Shown here: piece by piece, positions 1 to 8,432 of the stretch
Position numbering within the stretch: position 1 is the first letter of the stretch
How the letters are laid out: the number at the start of each line of letters is the position of its first letter
Source: a bacterium
Lineage (GTDB): Bacteria > Armatimonadota > Fimbriimonadia > Fimbriimonadales > Fimbriimonadaceae
DNA: 64,000 bases
Reading direction: 5' to 3'
NCBI GenBank assembly: GCA_027483535.1
Contig: JAIXUN010000002.1
Coordinates: 124,001-188,000 of the forward strand
Notes under the pieces: model-generated
The model's database searches: none
Told to the model about the DNA's origin: nothing
What the model saw: the letters and a program-made list of their open reading frames with translations, nothing else
Program-made: the position numbers and the translations under genes

Positions 1-400
1 TCGGCATGAGTTGCCTAAGGGTTTGGACTCCATAGAACGCACCGGGCGTGTCCGTGGAAACAATCCTTATCCCATCGGAAGTTACGGCCAGTCGGTATCC
101 CTCTTTGCCAAGGTGCTTCAGGCTGGGGTCGATGGAGAGGGTGATGCTGTTTTTGCCCGCCTCCTTCCCGGCCGGAAGGGAGAGTCCGGTGCTGGGGGAG
201 AGGTAGCCACGAAGCTGATCGGCCACTTTGCTCAGCTTGCCGTTGGCGACAATCACGGTGTTTTGGTCGACCGTGAAGGTGCCTTCTTGCTCGATCAAGG
301 TTTTGGGTCGGGGTACAAGGCCCAGTTCGGGAGGGTTGGTGGGGGCGGCGTTCAGCTCGCTTCCCAAGGCGACGCTGGCTAGGGCGATGATTCCGATCAC
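1..400 (-). CDS. Beta-N-acetylhexosaminidase, GH20 family (N-terminal part only)
   Basis: The reading frame runs off the left edge, so only about 133 N-terminal residues are present. After a short hydrophobic leader come LVPRPKTLIEQEG, a GYLSPSTGLSLP segment and, at the edge, a GAFYGVQTLRQLMP motif. This is the pattern of the GH20b domain that precedes the catalytic barrel of exported hexosaminidases acting on terminal GlcNAc/GalNAc. The start is taken as GTG at 400, because an in-frame TAG lies five codons upstream. No clear Shine-Dalgarno sequence is seen and the signal peptide lacks basic residues. The gene diverges from the AraC-type regulator at 531, which could control it. The family call is good; catalytic residues lie outside the window. 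Confidence 0.8.
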   Translation of the reverse strand, partial: MIGIIALASVALGSELNAAPTNPPELGLVPRPKTLIEQEGTFTVDQNTVIVANGKLSKVADQLRGYLSPSTGLSLPAGKEAGKNSITLSIDPSLKHLGKEGYRLAVTSDGIRIVSTDTPGAFYGVQTLRQLMP

Positions 401-530
401 GGTGGTGTTATTCTAATCGGATTAGGCAAGACTTGCACGGGCATCAGCCCCTTGGCGGACGTAACGAACACGCATTACATGCAACGGTTCAGCGCCTTCT
501 TCGGTACAACCGCATGTCCCCGGGGATACC

Positions 531-1286
531 ATGGATGTTCACCCGATGAAAAACCAGACGGCTTGGTTGTTCGATTCCTTTCGGGTTTCGTTGCATTCGC
601 TCCATCGCGGAGATCGGCACGTTCGCGAGAGGTGTCCGCACTGGCAGCACTGGTTTTTGTTTTCCGGCGAGTGGGGGCTGAATCACGAAGGCGCGCGGAG
701 CGTTGTTCGCCCTGGCGATCCGGTGGTGCATGCTCCTGTCCGACCCTGCGTGCGATCCGTCGAGCAGGATGGATTTGCACTTAGCCTTCAACTCCTCAAT
801 GTGGATTTGCAGGTTCAAGAACCGACCGACGAGGTGCGGTGGCAGGCTAGCCGAACCCTTTGGCATTTGGCTTTCGAACTGCGCTCGCAACCTGTTCCCG
901 ATCCTTCGAGGATTGAATCGGCGGTGTGGCATTACACCGCCTCCCTGGCAACCGCTTCTCGCCCCGCCGCCGATTGGGCGAGGCAAGCCAAAGACCTCGT
1001 CTCCGATCTAGATACCGACCTCTCGATAGAGGCAATTGCGAACGCGGTGGGAATTTCGCCCAATCACCTTTGTGCTGGGTTCAAAAAGAGCTTTGGGGTT
1101 TCCATAGGTCGATTTCGCAGACGGCTGCGAGTGGAGCGGGCTCTTTCCGCGCTGAACGGACCGGAACCCGCCTGGCTTGTGGCGGGATTCTTTGACCCAA
1201 GTCACCTTCGCCGAGCGGTTCGTGAAGAACTTGGTCTCTCCACTGCGGAGTGTCGAGAGCTGTTAGGTGTCTCGGCAGATTCGTAA
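531..1286 (+). CDS. AraC-family transcriptional regulator
   Basis: 251 aa. The N-terminal part (about 1-150) resembles a cupin-like sensing domain with motifs such as WFLFSGEW and RPGDPVVHAP. The C-terminal about 100 residues form the paired helix-turn-helix of AraC/XylS proteins, with a recognisable first helix (LSIEAIANAVGISPNHLCAGFKK) and a second (FFDPSHLRRAVREELG). The start ATG at 531 has a GGGGAT purine stretch just upstream; ATG at 546 is an alternative. It diverges from the GH20 gene, which suggests local carbohydrate-responsive control, but the ligand cannot be read from sequence. Confidence 0.8.
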   Translation: MDVHPMKNQTAWLFDSFRVSLHSLHRGDRHVRERCPHWQHWFLFSGEWGLNHEGARSVVRPGDPVVHAPVRPCVRSVEQDGFALSLQLLNVDLQVQEPTDEVRWQASRTLWHLAFELRSQPVPDPSRIESAVWHYTASLATASRPAADWARQAKDLVSDLDTDLSIEAIANAVGISPNHLCAGFKKSFGVSIGRFRRRLRVERALSALNGPEPAWLVAGFFDPSHLRRAVREELGLSTAECRELLGVSADS

Positions 1287-1316
1287 TCTCGTACCCCCGG
1301 TTCGCCCCGGTCTGCA

Positions 1317-1841
1317 GTGAAGAATGAGCGTATGGTTGCGCTTCTGGTCGCCTCGCCGTTTTTCGGAATTCAAACTCTTTCGCCCATTGCCAAGCTCCCA
1401 TCTGGGGCCGTGCCTAGCCTTGTGACAAAGGTTTCTAATGGGGAAGAATCCGTCGAGATCAAAAAGACGATCGAGGCGTTTGTGCAAGCCACGATTAGGT
1501 TCGATGTGGAGTCTCTGCGGAAGCTCACACACCCCGATTTCGTGGAGATTTCTCCTTTGGGTGAGGTGGATCCTCGCGACAAGTTTTTAGGGTTTTACGA
1601 TGTGCCGCCGGAGAAGCGGAAGTCCCCGGTGACCGGATTCGAGATTCAAGACCTGCAAAGGCGGTCGCTTCGTAAGGATGTGGTGATCGCGCACTATCGC
1701 CAGGTGATGATGATCGGCTCGGCCGAAGCGGGGCGTAAGTTCCAGATCCAAGTCACCACGGTGTTGTCGTTGGAATCCGGTCGATGGGTGTTTTGTAGCA
1801 ACACGTTTACGCCCATCCAGAGAAAACCCGCGTCGGTTTAA
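1317..1841 (+). CDS. Secreted NTF2-like (SnoaL/DUF4440-type) protein
   Basis: 174 aa starting at GTG 1317. A hydrophobic N-terminal segment (residues about 5-25) looks like a signal peptide. The rest matches the NTF2-like cone fold: an N-terminal helix (EIKKTIEAFVQATIRFDVES), LTHPDFVEISPLGEV, then beta strands ending with GRWVFCSNTFTPI. Such domains bind small ligands or act as orphan enzymes, and no specific activity can be assigned. It lies 30 nt after the AraC gene on the same strand and may be co-transcribed. Confidence 0.6.
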   Translation: MKNERMVALLVASPFFGIQTLSPIAKLPSGAVPSLVTKVSNGEESVEIKKTIEAFVQATIRFDVESLRKLTHPDFVEISPLGEVDPRDKFLGFYDVPPEKRKSPVTGFEIQDLQRRSLRKDVVIAHYRQVMMIGSAEAGRKFQIQVTTVLSLESGRWVFCSNTFTPIQRKPASV

Positions 1842-2979
1842 GGTCGAGAGTAGCTCTTTATAACGAACTCGGCGGTCGTCACGACGTAGCGGCGTCCGGA
1901 TTCTCGGGAGCGGCAAGCAGCGCAGCCCATGGTTTCGATCCGAAGAAATGTTCCTTTAGGTCCCTCGCCCCTCCGGGGGAGAGGGTGGCCCAGAGAGCCG
2001 GGTGAGGGGTCCCGAACTTTGAAAACTCGGAGTATCTGGTCGGTCCTCCGGACCTTTCAACTTAAACGGCCTACTACCCAGACCTGTCGGTCTGGGCTAA
2101 CAGTCTGGTCGGTCCTCCGGACCTCTCGTAAGGAACTGACCCGTTAATATTCCCCTCCCCGATTTATCGGGGAAGGCAGTTTGGTCTGGACCTTTCATCG
2201 CAAGTTGTCTCATACCGAACCCTCGCCCCTCCGGGGGAGAGGGTGGCCTAGAAGGCCGGGTGAGGGGTCCCGAACTTTGAAAACTCAGTGTTTCTGGTCG
2301 GTCGTCCGGACCTTCCGGGAGGAACCGACTCGTTGAAATTCCCCTCCATAGAGGGGAATTTGGTTTGGATCTTCTTTCCGAAAGCGGCGGAGCCGCGGCA
2401 ATCATCGCAGCCCAGGGTTTTAACCCTGGGTAGACAGAATTGATTTAAGACCAGAAGGGCGGAGCCCTGGCAAGAGCATCCCTGCACTAGTGAGTTGTGT
2501 CGCGGAAACCACCCCGGCCTTTCAGGCCACCCCTCCCAGGAGGGGAATTAGGTTTGGACCTTCTTCCCCGAAGCGGCGGAGCCGCGACAATCATCGAAGC
2601 CCAGGGTTTTAACCCTGGGTAGACAGATTTGATCGAAGACGAGAACGGCGGAGCCGTGGCAATAGCATCCCTGAACGAGTGAGTTGTGTAGCGGAAACCA
2701 CCCCGGCCTTTCAGGCCACCCCTCCCAGGAGGGGAATTAGGTTTGGACCTTCTTCCCCGAAGCGGCGGAGCCGCGGCAAGCATCGCAGCCCAGGGTTTTA
2801 ACCCTGGGTAGACAGAATTGATTTAAGACCAGAAGGGCGGAGGCCTGGCAAGAGCATCCCGGCACTAGTGAGTTGTGTCGTGGAAACCACCCCGGCCTTT
2901 CAGGCCACCCCTCCAGTGCCTGCCCCGATTTATCGGGGAGGGGAATATCGGCCGAGGGCCGACAACCCAAGCCGCACCC
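1842..2979. repeat. Gene-free mosaic of hairpin-rich intergenic repeats
   Basis: About 1.1 kb with no credible gene. It is built from short dyads in recurring order: a CCCTCGCCCCTCCGGGGGA module (copies near 1961 and 2220), ggtcc-tcc-ggacc, CCCAGACC-tgtc-GGTCTGGG (about 2078-2097), ccccgat-tt-atcgggg (about 2156 and 2924), cccagggttttaaccctggg, gcggcggagccgc, ggcctttcaggcc and cccctcccaggagggg. A decayed copy of the core lies at about 1908-1935. Open frames here persist only because the unit length is divisible by three. I see no transposase or obvious end repeats. Confidence 0.85.
2382..2912. repeat. 189-bp tandem repeat, about 2.8 copies
   Basis: The sequence aagcggcggagccgc recurs at 2382, 2571 and 2760, exactly 189 bp apart. 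The third copy breaks off near 2912, just before a ccccgatttatcgggg dyad. Copies are nearly identical, with scattered substitutions such as the cctgcactag versus cctgaacgag segment. Each unit carries the same set of small hairpins. A diverged leading fragment (cccctccatagagggg) at about 2341 shows the array once extended to the left. Confidence 0.9.
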
Positions 2980-3555
2980 CTAACCCTGGGTCAACCGCCG
3001 AAGCGCGGCGAAGTACGTCTCGTGCTCCAGCTTCAGCACCTTGGCGGCGACCTTTTCCGCCGAATCCGACGGCAAAACCTCGCACCGGGCCTGCGCGATC
3101 ACCGCGCCTTCATCGTAATGCTCGGTCACAAAATGCACCGTGCAACCCGACTCGCGCTCGCCCGCCGCTACCACCGCTTCGTGAACGTGCATGCCGAACA
3201 TCCCCTTGCCGCCGAACTTGGGGAGCAATGCCGGGTGAATGTTGAGAACACGACCCGCGTGAGCCTCCAAAACCGAAGTGGGGAAGAGGCGAAGGTAGCC
3301 CGCCAAACAAATCCAATCCGCATCGGCAAGCGCCTCGGCAAGGCGAGAGTGGTAATCATCTCCGACGGGAACGACCCTCACCGGGAGATTCAGGGAGGAG
3401 GCCGTTTCTACGGCCGGGATATCGGCTTTAGGAGCAACCACGGCGACCACTTCTAAGTCCTGCGTCTCAGCGATTCGTTCCGCCAGCGCGCGCATGTTCG
3501 ACCCTCGACCCTTGCCGCCGACTACGATCGCGATTCTAGTTTTGCCGTTCGCCAT
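2980..3555 (-). CDS. purN: Phosphoribosylglycinamide formyltransferase
   Basis: 191 aa, the usual length for PurN. It transfers a formyl group from 10-formyl-THF to GAR in de novo purine synthesis, in the cytosol. The N-terminal GGKGRGSNMRAL phosphate-binding loop, the catalytic NIHPALLPKF block (Asn and His) and the downstream EHYDEGAVIAQ Asp are all present. The ATG at 3555 is preceded by AGTGGGGC. It lies 42 nt after the ADP-ribosylglycohydrolase on the same strand and directly before the repeat array, so the repeats occupy its 3' flank. Confidence 0.93.
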   Translation of the reverse strand: MANGKTRIAIVVGGKGRGSNMRALAERIAETQDLEVVAVVAPKADIPAVETASSLNLPVRVVPVGDDYHSRLAEALADADWICLAGYLRLFPTSVLEAHAGRVLNIHPALLPKFGGKGMFGMHVHEAVVAAGERESGCTVHFVTEHYDEGAVIAQARCEVLPSDSAEKVAAKVLKLEHETYFAALRRLTQG

Positions 3556-3597
3556 GCCCCACTCTGCGGTAAGAGCATATCTTCCGTGGAACCCCTT

Positions 3598-4587
3598 TCA
3601 GATCGGTTCGGCAAGAAGAAGGTCGGCGGTTTGCTCTGCGCAATCTCGAATCAGCTCGGCAAGCTCCAGTTGGGAAAGCCAGTCTGGTGGCAAGCAAACC
3701 GTCCCTAGCAGTGCGCCCAAAAGATTGCCCGCGATGGCGCCCGTCGAATCGGAATCGCCCGTATGGTTCACCGCGAATCTCAACGCTTCTTTGAGATCGG
3801 TTGGAGAGCGGAGCGCGGCAAGCAGACCCATGGCCCAGGCCTCTTCTGCCACCCAGCCACCGCTTCGACCATCGTTGGCGAACGCTTCGATCGGTGTGTT
3901 GGGGCTCGCCTCAAGAGCCTTCCGGGTGAGGGAAACGCTGAGCGTGGAACCGTGCCCTTGCGAGGATGCCATCTCTAGAGCGCGCTCGGCTGCAGGGAGA
4001 ATCTCCTCGCCCCGAATGAGGTGCCACAAGGTAACCGCCATGATTCCGGCAGAAACCTGACCCTCGATATGCCCGTGGGTCAGCGCGGCCCCGGCAATCG
4101 ACTCTTGCCAGGCTTCGTCCGCCGTGCTCAAGATCGCGTATGGCGCGGTGCGCATCACGGTACCGCAACCTTTGCTGTCGTTCTTTGCCGGGCTGCCATT
4201 CGAGACCCTCAGGGCGTTCAGGCAGGTCGTCCCCGGCGCCCTTCTCTGTCGTAACTGCGGTTGGTTCACCAAGTTGAACCTGCCGCTTCCCTTGGGAGTT
4301 GCCGTGGTGGGTGCCTCTTGCGTCTTCATCCAGCGAAGGTATGCCTGCCAAACATCGTTCGTGGTTGCGCCGTCCGCCAGCCCTTCCAGAGTGAAGAGCG
4401 TCATTTGGGTGTCGTCCGTAATCGACCCGTGAACGCCGTACGCCTTGGAAAAATCTTGAATGCCCGCCGGTCCGAACTGAGATTGGATTTGGTCGATCGA
4501 GAGGAACTCGACGGGCGCTCCGAGGGCGTCGCCCATTGCTCCCGCGAGGATGGAGGCGATGAATCGGTCCTTAACAGCGGGAGTCAT
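3598..4587 (-). CDS. ADP-ribosylglycohydrolase family protein
   Basis: 329 aa from ATG 4587. An upstream TTG at 4617 would add ten residues and overlap the preceding gene. The DraG-like fold is shown by AGAMGDALGAPVEF near the N-terminus, the metal-binding ITDDTQMT motif, and GDSDSTGAIAGNLLGALLG near the C-terminus. The family removes ADP-ribose from proteins or hydrolyses related N- or O-glycosidic bonds using two Mg ions. It follows a two-helix membrane protein by 10 nt and precedes purN by 42 nt. The substrate is unknown, and no ADP-ribosyltransferase partner is recognisable nearby. Confidence 0.87.
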   Translation of the reverse strand: MTPAVKDRFIASILAGAMGDALGAPVEFLSIDQIQSQFGPAGIQDFSKAYGVHGSITDDTQMTLFTLEGLADGATTNDVWQAYLRWMKTQEAPTTATPKGSGRFNLVNQPQLRQRRAPGTTCLNALRVSNGSPAKNDSKGCGTVMRTAPYAILSTADEAWQESIAGAALTHGHIEGQVSAGIMAVTLWHLIRGEEILPAAERALEMASSQGHGSTLSVSLTRKALEASPNTPIEAFANDGRSGGWVAEEAWAMGLLAALRSPTDLKEALRFAVNHTGDSDSTGAIAGNLLGALLGTVCLPPDWLSQLELAELIRDCAEQTADLLLAEPI

Positions 4588-4597
4588 CTCTTCGAAG

Positions 4598-5077
4598 TTA
4601 CCAAAGATCCGCCTCAAAGCGTTTTGCGTTGACCCTTATCGATTTGGATAGAAGCAGAATCAACGTTCCGGTAGCGACTAAAACAACTGCCAAGAAGAAC
4701 GTGCCCATCCCGCGGGTAAAGGCCCCTTGCATCAAACCCTGGGGACTTACAAGCTGGATTATTCCTGTTTGTACTTCGGATGCTTTCCGATATTCTTCAA
4801 TGATCCAATATAGGGGAGCCACCATTGAAATTGCGATGAAATACATTGAGAATCCGCAAAGGGTAAGGATCCTAATCAAAAGATCAGTAGAAATGGTGAT
4901 GCCTTTTAAGTCCAGTCTGTTCTCTGTATCCTCTGAAGGGTTCTTCTTCGCTTCTTGCTCGACAAACTGTGCCGGAGTCAAACCTTTCTTAAAGGCGACC
5001 GCCAACGAAAGTCGATCGATGCTTTTCGTTTCAAGGCCGCGCATCTCTATTTCTTCAAGCCACTTATCAAAGGTCAT
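4598..5077 (-). CDS. Small two-helix membrane protein, uncharacterised
   Basis: 159 aa. An N-terminal soluble helical part (residues 1-60, with LAVAFKKGLTPAQFVEQEAKK) is followed by a membrane segment at about 67-90, a linker with VSPQGLMQGAFTRGMG, and a second segment at about 125-145. The upstream gene ends only 3 nt before the ATG, and a GGAGG lies inside that gene's last codons, so translation is probably coupled. Family not recognised. Its place between the paralog 5081-5878 and the ADP-ribosylglycohydrolase hints at one transcriptional unit. Confidence 0.7.
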   Translation of the reverse strand: MTFDKWLEEIEMRGLETKSIDRLSLAVAFKKGLTPAQFVEQEAKKNPSEDTENRLDLKGITISTDLLIRILTLCGFSMYFIAISMVAPLYWIIEEYRKASEVQTGIIQLVSPQGLMQGAFTRGMGTFFLAVVLVATGTLILLLSKSIRVNAKRFEADLW

Positions 5078-5080
5078 GGT

Positions 5081-5878
5081 TTATTTAATCCTCCGGAACG
5101 GTTCCAGCATCTGTTTGTTGAACGCCCATCCGCGCTTTTTCACCGCTGCGTACTGCGCTGCAGTGGGTTCGGGTGGAGTAAAGCCCTTTTTGCGCAGATA
5201 GTTCGCCCAAGATAACGTCTCGGCACTTGTCTTGTAAGACGGGTTTACTAACTTCCTAGAGTAATCCCGTAGTTTCAAAGAGATCATCGCCTTCAGTCGC
5301 CGCTGCTCCCAAAGGCGGATATTCTTTTGCTCTTCCTTGTTGGGAATGCGATTCCGAACCGCCCACATTTCCAGCGCTATCGGGTGAGAATTGGTGAGCT
5401 TGTCGACCGCCCGCAACGATGCATCTACGTCCTTGGGGTACTTGCCATACACGTGCGAGGTGAGGGCGAAGCGATAGTGGGCCAGAAAGTCATGGGGATA
5501 CGCCTTCACCATCTGAGCGGCTCTTCCAAGAGAATCTCCAGGTTCGTTCATGAAGAATCGGCACCGTAGCAATTCCGCTTGCCCCCTTGTGGCGGGTGGG
5601 ACGCCTGGCTGATGTCGAAGTGACTGCTTTAAGTTCTCGATCAGTGAACTCTTGTCTTCTGCGATCGAAACGTACGTCAGAAGAAGCCCGACCTCCGACC
5701 AAGCGAGAGGGCTTCGCTCGGCGTCAATGATCCGCCGGGCTTCTTGGAGGCTGTCCTTTTGTAAGAAGACCCGCGCAAGCTCCGATCGAACTCGGCGCAC
5801 CGTGTCCTCTTCGACCTGCGTGAGGGCCCTATCTTGAGTGAGATGAACGAGCCCAAAAAGGGCACAAGAAACTATCAT
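5081..5878 (-). CDS. Uncharacterised paralog A with C-terminal AVKKRGWAFNKQML signature
   Basis: 265 aa with a short hydrophobic N-terminus (signal or anchor) and an otherwise helical body. Shared with 5949-6776 and 6937-7722 are three blocks in the same order: a YPHDF-type block (AYPHDFLAHYRF), a LTxxHPxxL block (LTNSHPIALEMW), and the C-terminal signature (PPEPTAAQYAAVKKRGW, then FNKQMLEPFRR). No catalytic motif is visible. The body could be a TPR-like helical repeat, which is inference. It is tightly coupled to the downstream membrane protein gene (3 nt). Confidence 0.72.
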   Translation of the reverse strand: MIVSCALFGLVHLTQDRALTQVEEDTVRRVRSELARVFLQKDSLQEARRIIDAERSPLAWSEVGLLLTYVSIAEDKSSLIENLKQSLRHQPGVPPATRGQAELLRCRFFMNEPGDSLGRAAQMVKAYPHDFLAHYRFALTSHVYGKYPKDVDASLRAVDKLTNSHPIALEMWAVRNRIPNKEEQKNIRLWEQRRLKAMISLKLRDYSRKLVNPSYKTSAETLSWANYLRKKGFTPPEPTAAQYAAVKKRGWAFNKQMLEPFRRIK

Positions 5879-5948
5879 CGGCTTGTTTGTCTGGTAACGG
5901 AGTTGGCTGCCATCCGAGATGTAGAACGGCCCTAGTGATCAGGGGGCG

Positions 5949-6776
5949 CTAATTGACTCTCCTAAACGGTTCGATCATCTGTGGAGTGAATCCCCATCCC
6001 CGGCGCTTGACCGCCAGATATTCGCTCGCGCTGGGTTCGGTGGGGGCCACGTTTCTCCCCCTCAGCCAGTTTGTGATGTACGTGACGGAATCGCTCATGT
6101 CGCGGCCTCGCCCTGTGTGTTTGCGAGCGTATTCGTAAAGCTTCAAACCGTGGAGCGCCTTCAGTTCCGATTCAATCTGTTCTGATTCCGGATTGGCGAA
6201 TTCTTCAAAACGGGCTCGATACATGACGGCTAATGGATGCTTGTCGGTCAGCACCTCGGCGCGTATCATCGCCTGTTTCGCACGCTCTGGGGCAGGGGTT
6301 CCAAGTCCGTAGCCCTGAGCAACAAATAGCCACTGCGCCGCAAAGTCGTGCGGATAAGTTTCGGCGAGCCTGATGTTTATGTATCCCTCTGTTCTGAAGT
6401 CTCCACCGCTTCGATTCGGAGACAAGTTAGCCCGGAGCGCGGTCAAGATCACTCGCGATCGCTCGGTGGAGCCTTCGTGATACTGCCTCGCTACTAGTGG
6501 CTCCAAAAGCTCCCCGGGGTTGTTTCGAAAGCCGACTGTTGCCATCAGCAGCAAATACTCGGCGGCGACGTCTTCTCGGTTGGTCCGGTTCAAGCGCTCC
6601 AGAAGTAGCTGAGGGGCGTCTTCCCGGCTCATGATCTGCCCGTACGCGGTCCGGATCTCCTGAACACTCGTCGCCCCTGCCTGTCGAAAGCCCACCACCG
6701 TACCAATGGCAACCACGCCCACCACCATCGCGATGGGAAGCGCTTCACGAAATCGAAAGGACGGGGTCGAGGGCAT
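5949..6776 (-). CDS. Uncharacterised paralog B, membrane-anchored
   Basis: 275 aa from ATG 6776; TTG at 6785 is an alternative. The N-terminus has a positively charged start and one hydrophobic helix (IAMVVGVVAIGTVVGF), so it is probably membrane-anchored with the body outside. It shares TYPHDFAAQWLF, LTDKHPLAVMYRARFE and the end block (TEPSASEYLAVKRRGWGF then QMIEPFRR) with its neighbours. It is the most diverged of the three. 70 nt separate it from paralog A and 160 nt from paralog C, enough for separate promoters. Confidence 0.72.
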   Translation of the reverse strand: MPSTPSFRFREALPIAMVVGVVAIGTVVGFRQAGATSVQEIRTAYGQIMSREDAPQLLLERLNRTNREDVAAEYLLLMATVGFRNNPGELLEPLVARQYHEGSTERSRVILTALRANLSPNRSGGDFRTEGYINIRLAETYPHDFAAQWLFVAQGYGLGTPAPERAKQAMIRAEVLTDKHPLAVMYRARFEEFANPESEQIESELKALHGLKLYEYARKHTGRGRDMSDSVTYITNWLRGRNVAPTEPSASEYLAVKRRGWGFTPQMIEPFRRVN

Positions 6777-6936
6777 AGGAATCAAAGGGAAACGCTTCTA
6801 TCACGTAGTATAAGACGTATGCCGATGAGAAAGGAGTATTAAAGATAGTCTTAACCGAAACGTGAACATTCTCGTTGCGCATGCAGGGTGACAAAACGAG
6901 GTCGGTTCTGCTCGCCGGTTTAGTCCTCCGAGACTT

Positions 6937-7722
6937 CTAATCCACCTTCTTGAAGGGCTCCAGCATTTGTTTGTTAAAGGCCCACCCGCGCTTCTTCACT
7001 GCAGCGTACTGCTCAGGCGTCGGCTCCGGTGGGGTGATACCCTTCTTCTTGAGAAAAGCTTCGAGCAGCTTGATCTCCTCATTCACTCTCTTTGCATCGC
7101 CGATCTGTAGCCTTGCCGATCGATACAACTTGTAGTAGACAAGTGCCTTTCCTAACCGGCCCTTATAGTTAGGGTCGTTGTCCGCAACGAAGTTTTCAAA
7201 AAGCGCACGTAGCGACAATGATAAAGGGTGGTTGTCGGTAAGCCTCTCGAGGACGGCTAGGGCCTGTCCTACTTCTTTCTCAATCTCCTCTTTGCCAAGA
7301 TTCAGAAAGATGAATCTAGCTTGAAATGCATAGTCCTCCGGATATCGATTCTTTAGTGTTCGAAAAAGTTTTCGATCAACCGAGGCATCATACGTCTGGA
7401 CAGCCAATACTCTTTCTCCTTTCTGATTGCTAAATCCCTTCGCTCTAAGTTGGTCCATCGTGGCAGAAACATCGAAGGGCAAAGGAGTCGAGGTGAGAAG
7501 TAACAGAAGCTCTGACCTCGCATGAATGTTGCCCGAGTCAACAACGGTCTGCATGTACTCCTTCAGGCGCTTGGGGTTCACATACCTCGTGGAGAATTCA
7601 AGTCGAGCCTGCTTGATTGCAAAACCGGGGTCGTTTTGCTGCCCTGCGGTGGATGTGAGTGTGAGCGCCTGAAGAAATCCAAGGGTGACTAATCCGCGCC
7701 TTAGAGATTGATAATTCTTCAT
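6937..7722 (-). CDS. Uncharacterised paralog C, secreted
   Basis: 261 aa with a classical signal peptide (basic start, hydrophobic core to about residue 26, then TAGQQND). It carries RYPEDYAFQARF, LTDNHPLSLSLRALFE and the end block PPEPTPEQYAAVKKRGW plus FNKQMLEPFKK, almost identical to paralog A at protein and DNA level in the last 35 codons. It starts 3 nt after the stop of the 49-codon gene at 7726-7875, with AAGGGA upstream, so the two are translationally coupled. No enzymatic motif was seen. Confidence 0.75.
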   Translation of the reverse strand: MKNYQSLRRGLVTLGFLQALTLTSTAGQQNDPGFAIKQARLEFSTRYVNPKRLKEYMQTVVDSGNIHARSELLLLLTSTPLPFDVSATMDQLRAKGFSNQKGERVLAVQTYDASVDRKLFRTLKNRYPEDYAFQARFIFLNLGKEEIEKEVGQALAVLERLTDNHPLSLSLRALFENFVADNDPNYKGRLGKALVYYKLYRSARLQIGDAKRVNEEIKLLEAFLKKKGITPPEPTPEQYAAVKKRGWAFNKQMLEPFKKVD

Positions 7723-7725
7723 GGA

Positions 7726-7875
7726 TTAGTTCCCTTTAGCCTCCCGAAGCAAATCTGCCAACTGGAATCGATTTGCCACCAGTTGAGTTTCGTGGTCTGT
7801 GTCGATTGCGCGTTGGGCGTTCGTCGTGTTTGCAGTTGACGGCTCATTCCTCTCTCGCGTGTCGTTCTTGTTCAT
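7726..7875 (-). CDS. 49-aa hydrophilic small protein, coupled to paralog C
   Basis: A short frame, ATG at 7875 and TAA at 7726-7728. It has a good AGGGA Shine-Dalgarno six bases upstream and ends 3 nt before the next start. The product is polar and charged (MNKNDTRERNEPS at the start, NRFQLADLLREAKGN at the end) with a likely C-terminal helix. No family is recognised. The ribosome-binding site and coupling are the evidence that it is translated; the length makes chance possible. Confidence 0.5.
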   Translation of the reverse strand: MNKNDTRERNEPSTANTTNAQRAIDTDHETQLVANRFQLADLLREAKGN

Positions 7876-7970
7876 TGTAATCCCTGAATGAACGCGAAAG
7901 GTAATAGAAATGCGCGTTCCTTAACCTAGGACAAAAAGTTGCAATTACCAGTACCGGACCCACAACTCGG

Positions 7971-8429
7971 GTGACCGCGACGAAACCGTCCCCGCCTGAT
8001 ACAATGCCTCCCATGGACATGCCTCCCATGGATACGCCTCGCGGGCCCAGCGTTGGATCTGCCTCTGCGACGTCGCAGGCAGGCGTACCGGAAACGATTG
8101 CGCACGAGACCGTTGCCCACCTCACGCAGCGGTTGATGAAACGACAAGTGAAGTTAAGCCTTGCCGTTGGGGCGGTGTTCGTGATTCTGCTGGTGGGTCT
8201 CCCGCTGCTGAACCAATTTGCAGTTCCAACCATGGCGACCCGCGTCGGACCCTTCACCATCACCTGGCTCATCCTGGCGATCTTGTTTTATCCGCTCACC
8301 TGGGCCCTCTCCTGGTGGTTTGTGAAGGGCTCGGAGGATATCGAGGAAGCGATTGTGACCGAAGAGCGGGCAAGGATCGCTGCCGACCAAAACGGTCGCC
8401 CCATCGACACCAACGGAGAGGTTCGCTAA
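7971..8429 (+). CDS. DUF485-family membrane protein, symporter partner
   Basis: 152 aa from GTG 7971; ATG 8004 is an alternative, and neither start has a strong ribosome site. The Met/Pro-rich N-terminal stretch contains a small internal repeat (MPPMDMPPMD). Two membrane helices (about 58-80 and 92-115) and a WWFVKGSEDIEE tail match the YjcH/DUF485 type, typically encoded just before ActP-like sodium:solute symporters. The symporter gene starts 3 nt downstream, confirming the pairing. Confidence 0.8.
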   Translation: MTATKPSPPDTMPPMDMPPMDTPRGPSVGSASATSQAGVPETIAHETVAHLTQRLMKRQVKLSLAVGAVFVILLVGLPLLNQFAVPTMATRVGPFTITWLILAILFYPLTWALSWWFVKGSEDIEEAIVTEERARIAADQNGRPIDTNGEVR

Positions 8430-8432
8430 CCC

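Noticed and set aside
2487-2783. Minus-strand frame with internal repeats in the 189-bp array
   Set aside because: Open only because the repeat unit is divisible by three; sequence is made of hairpin DNA.
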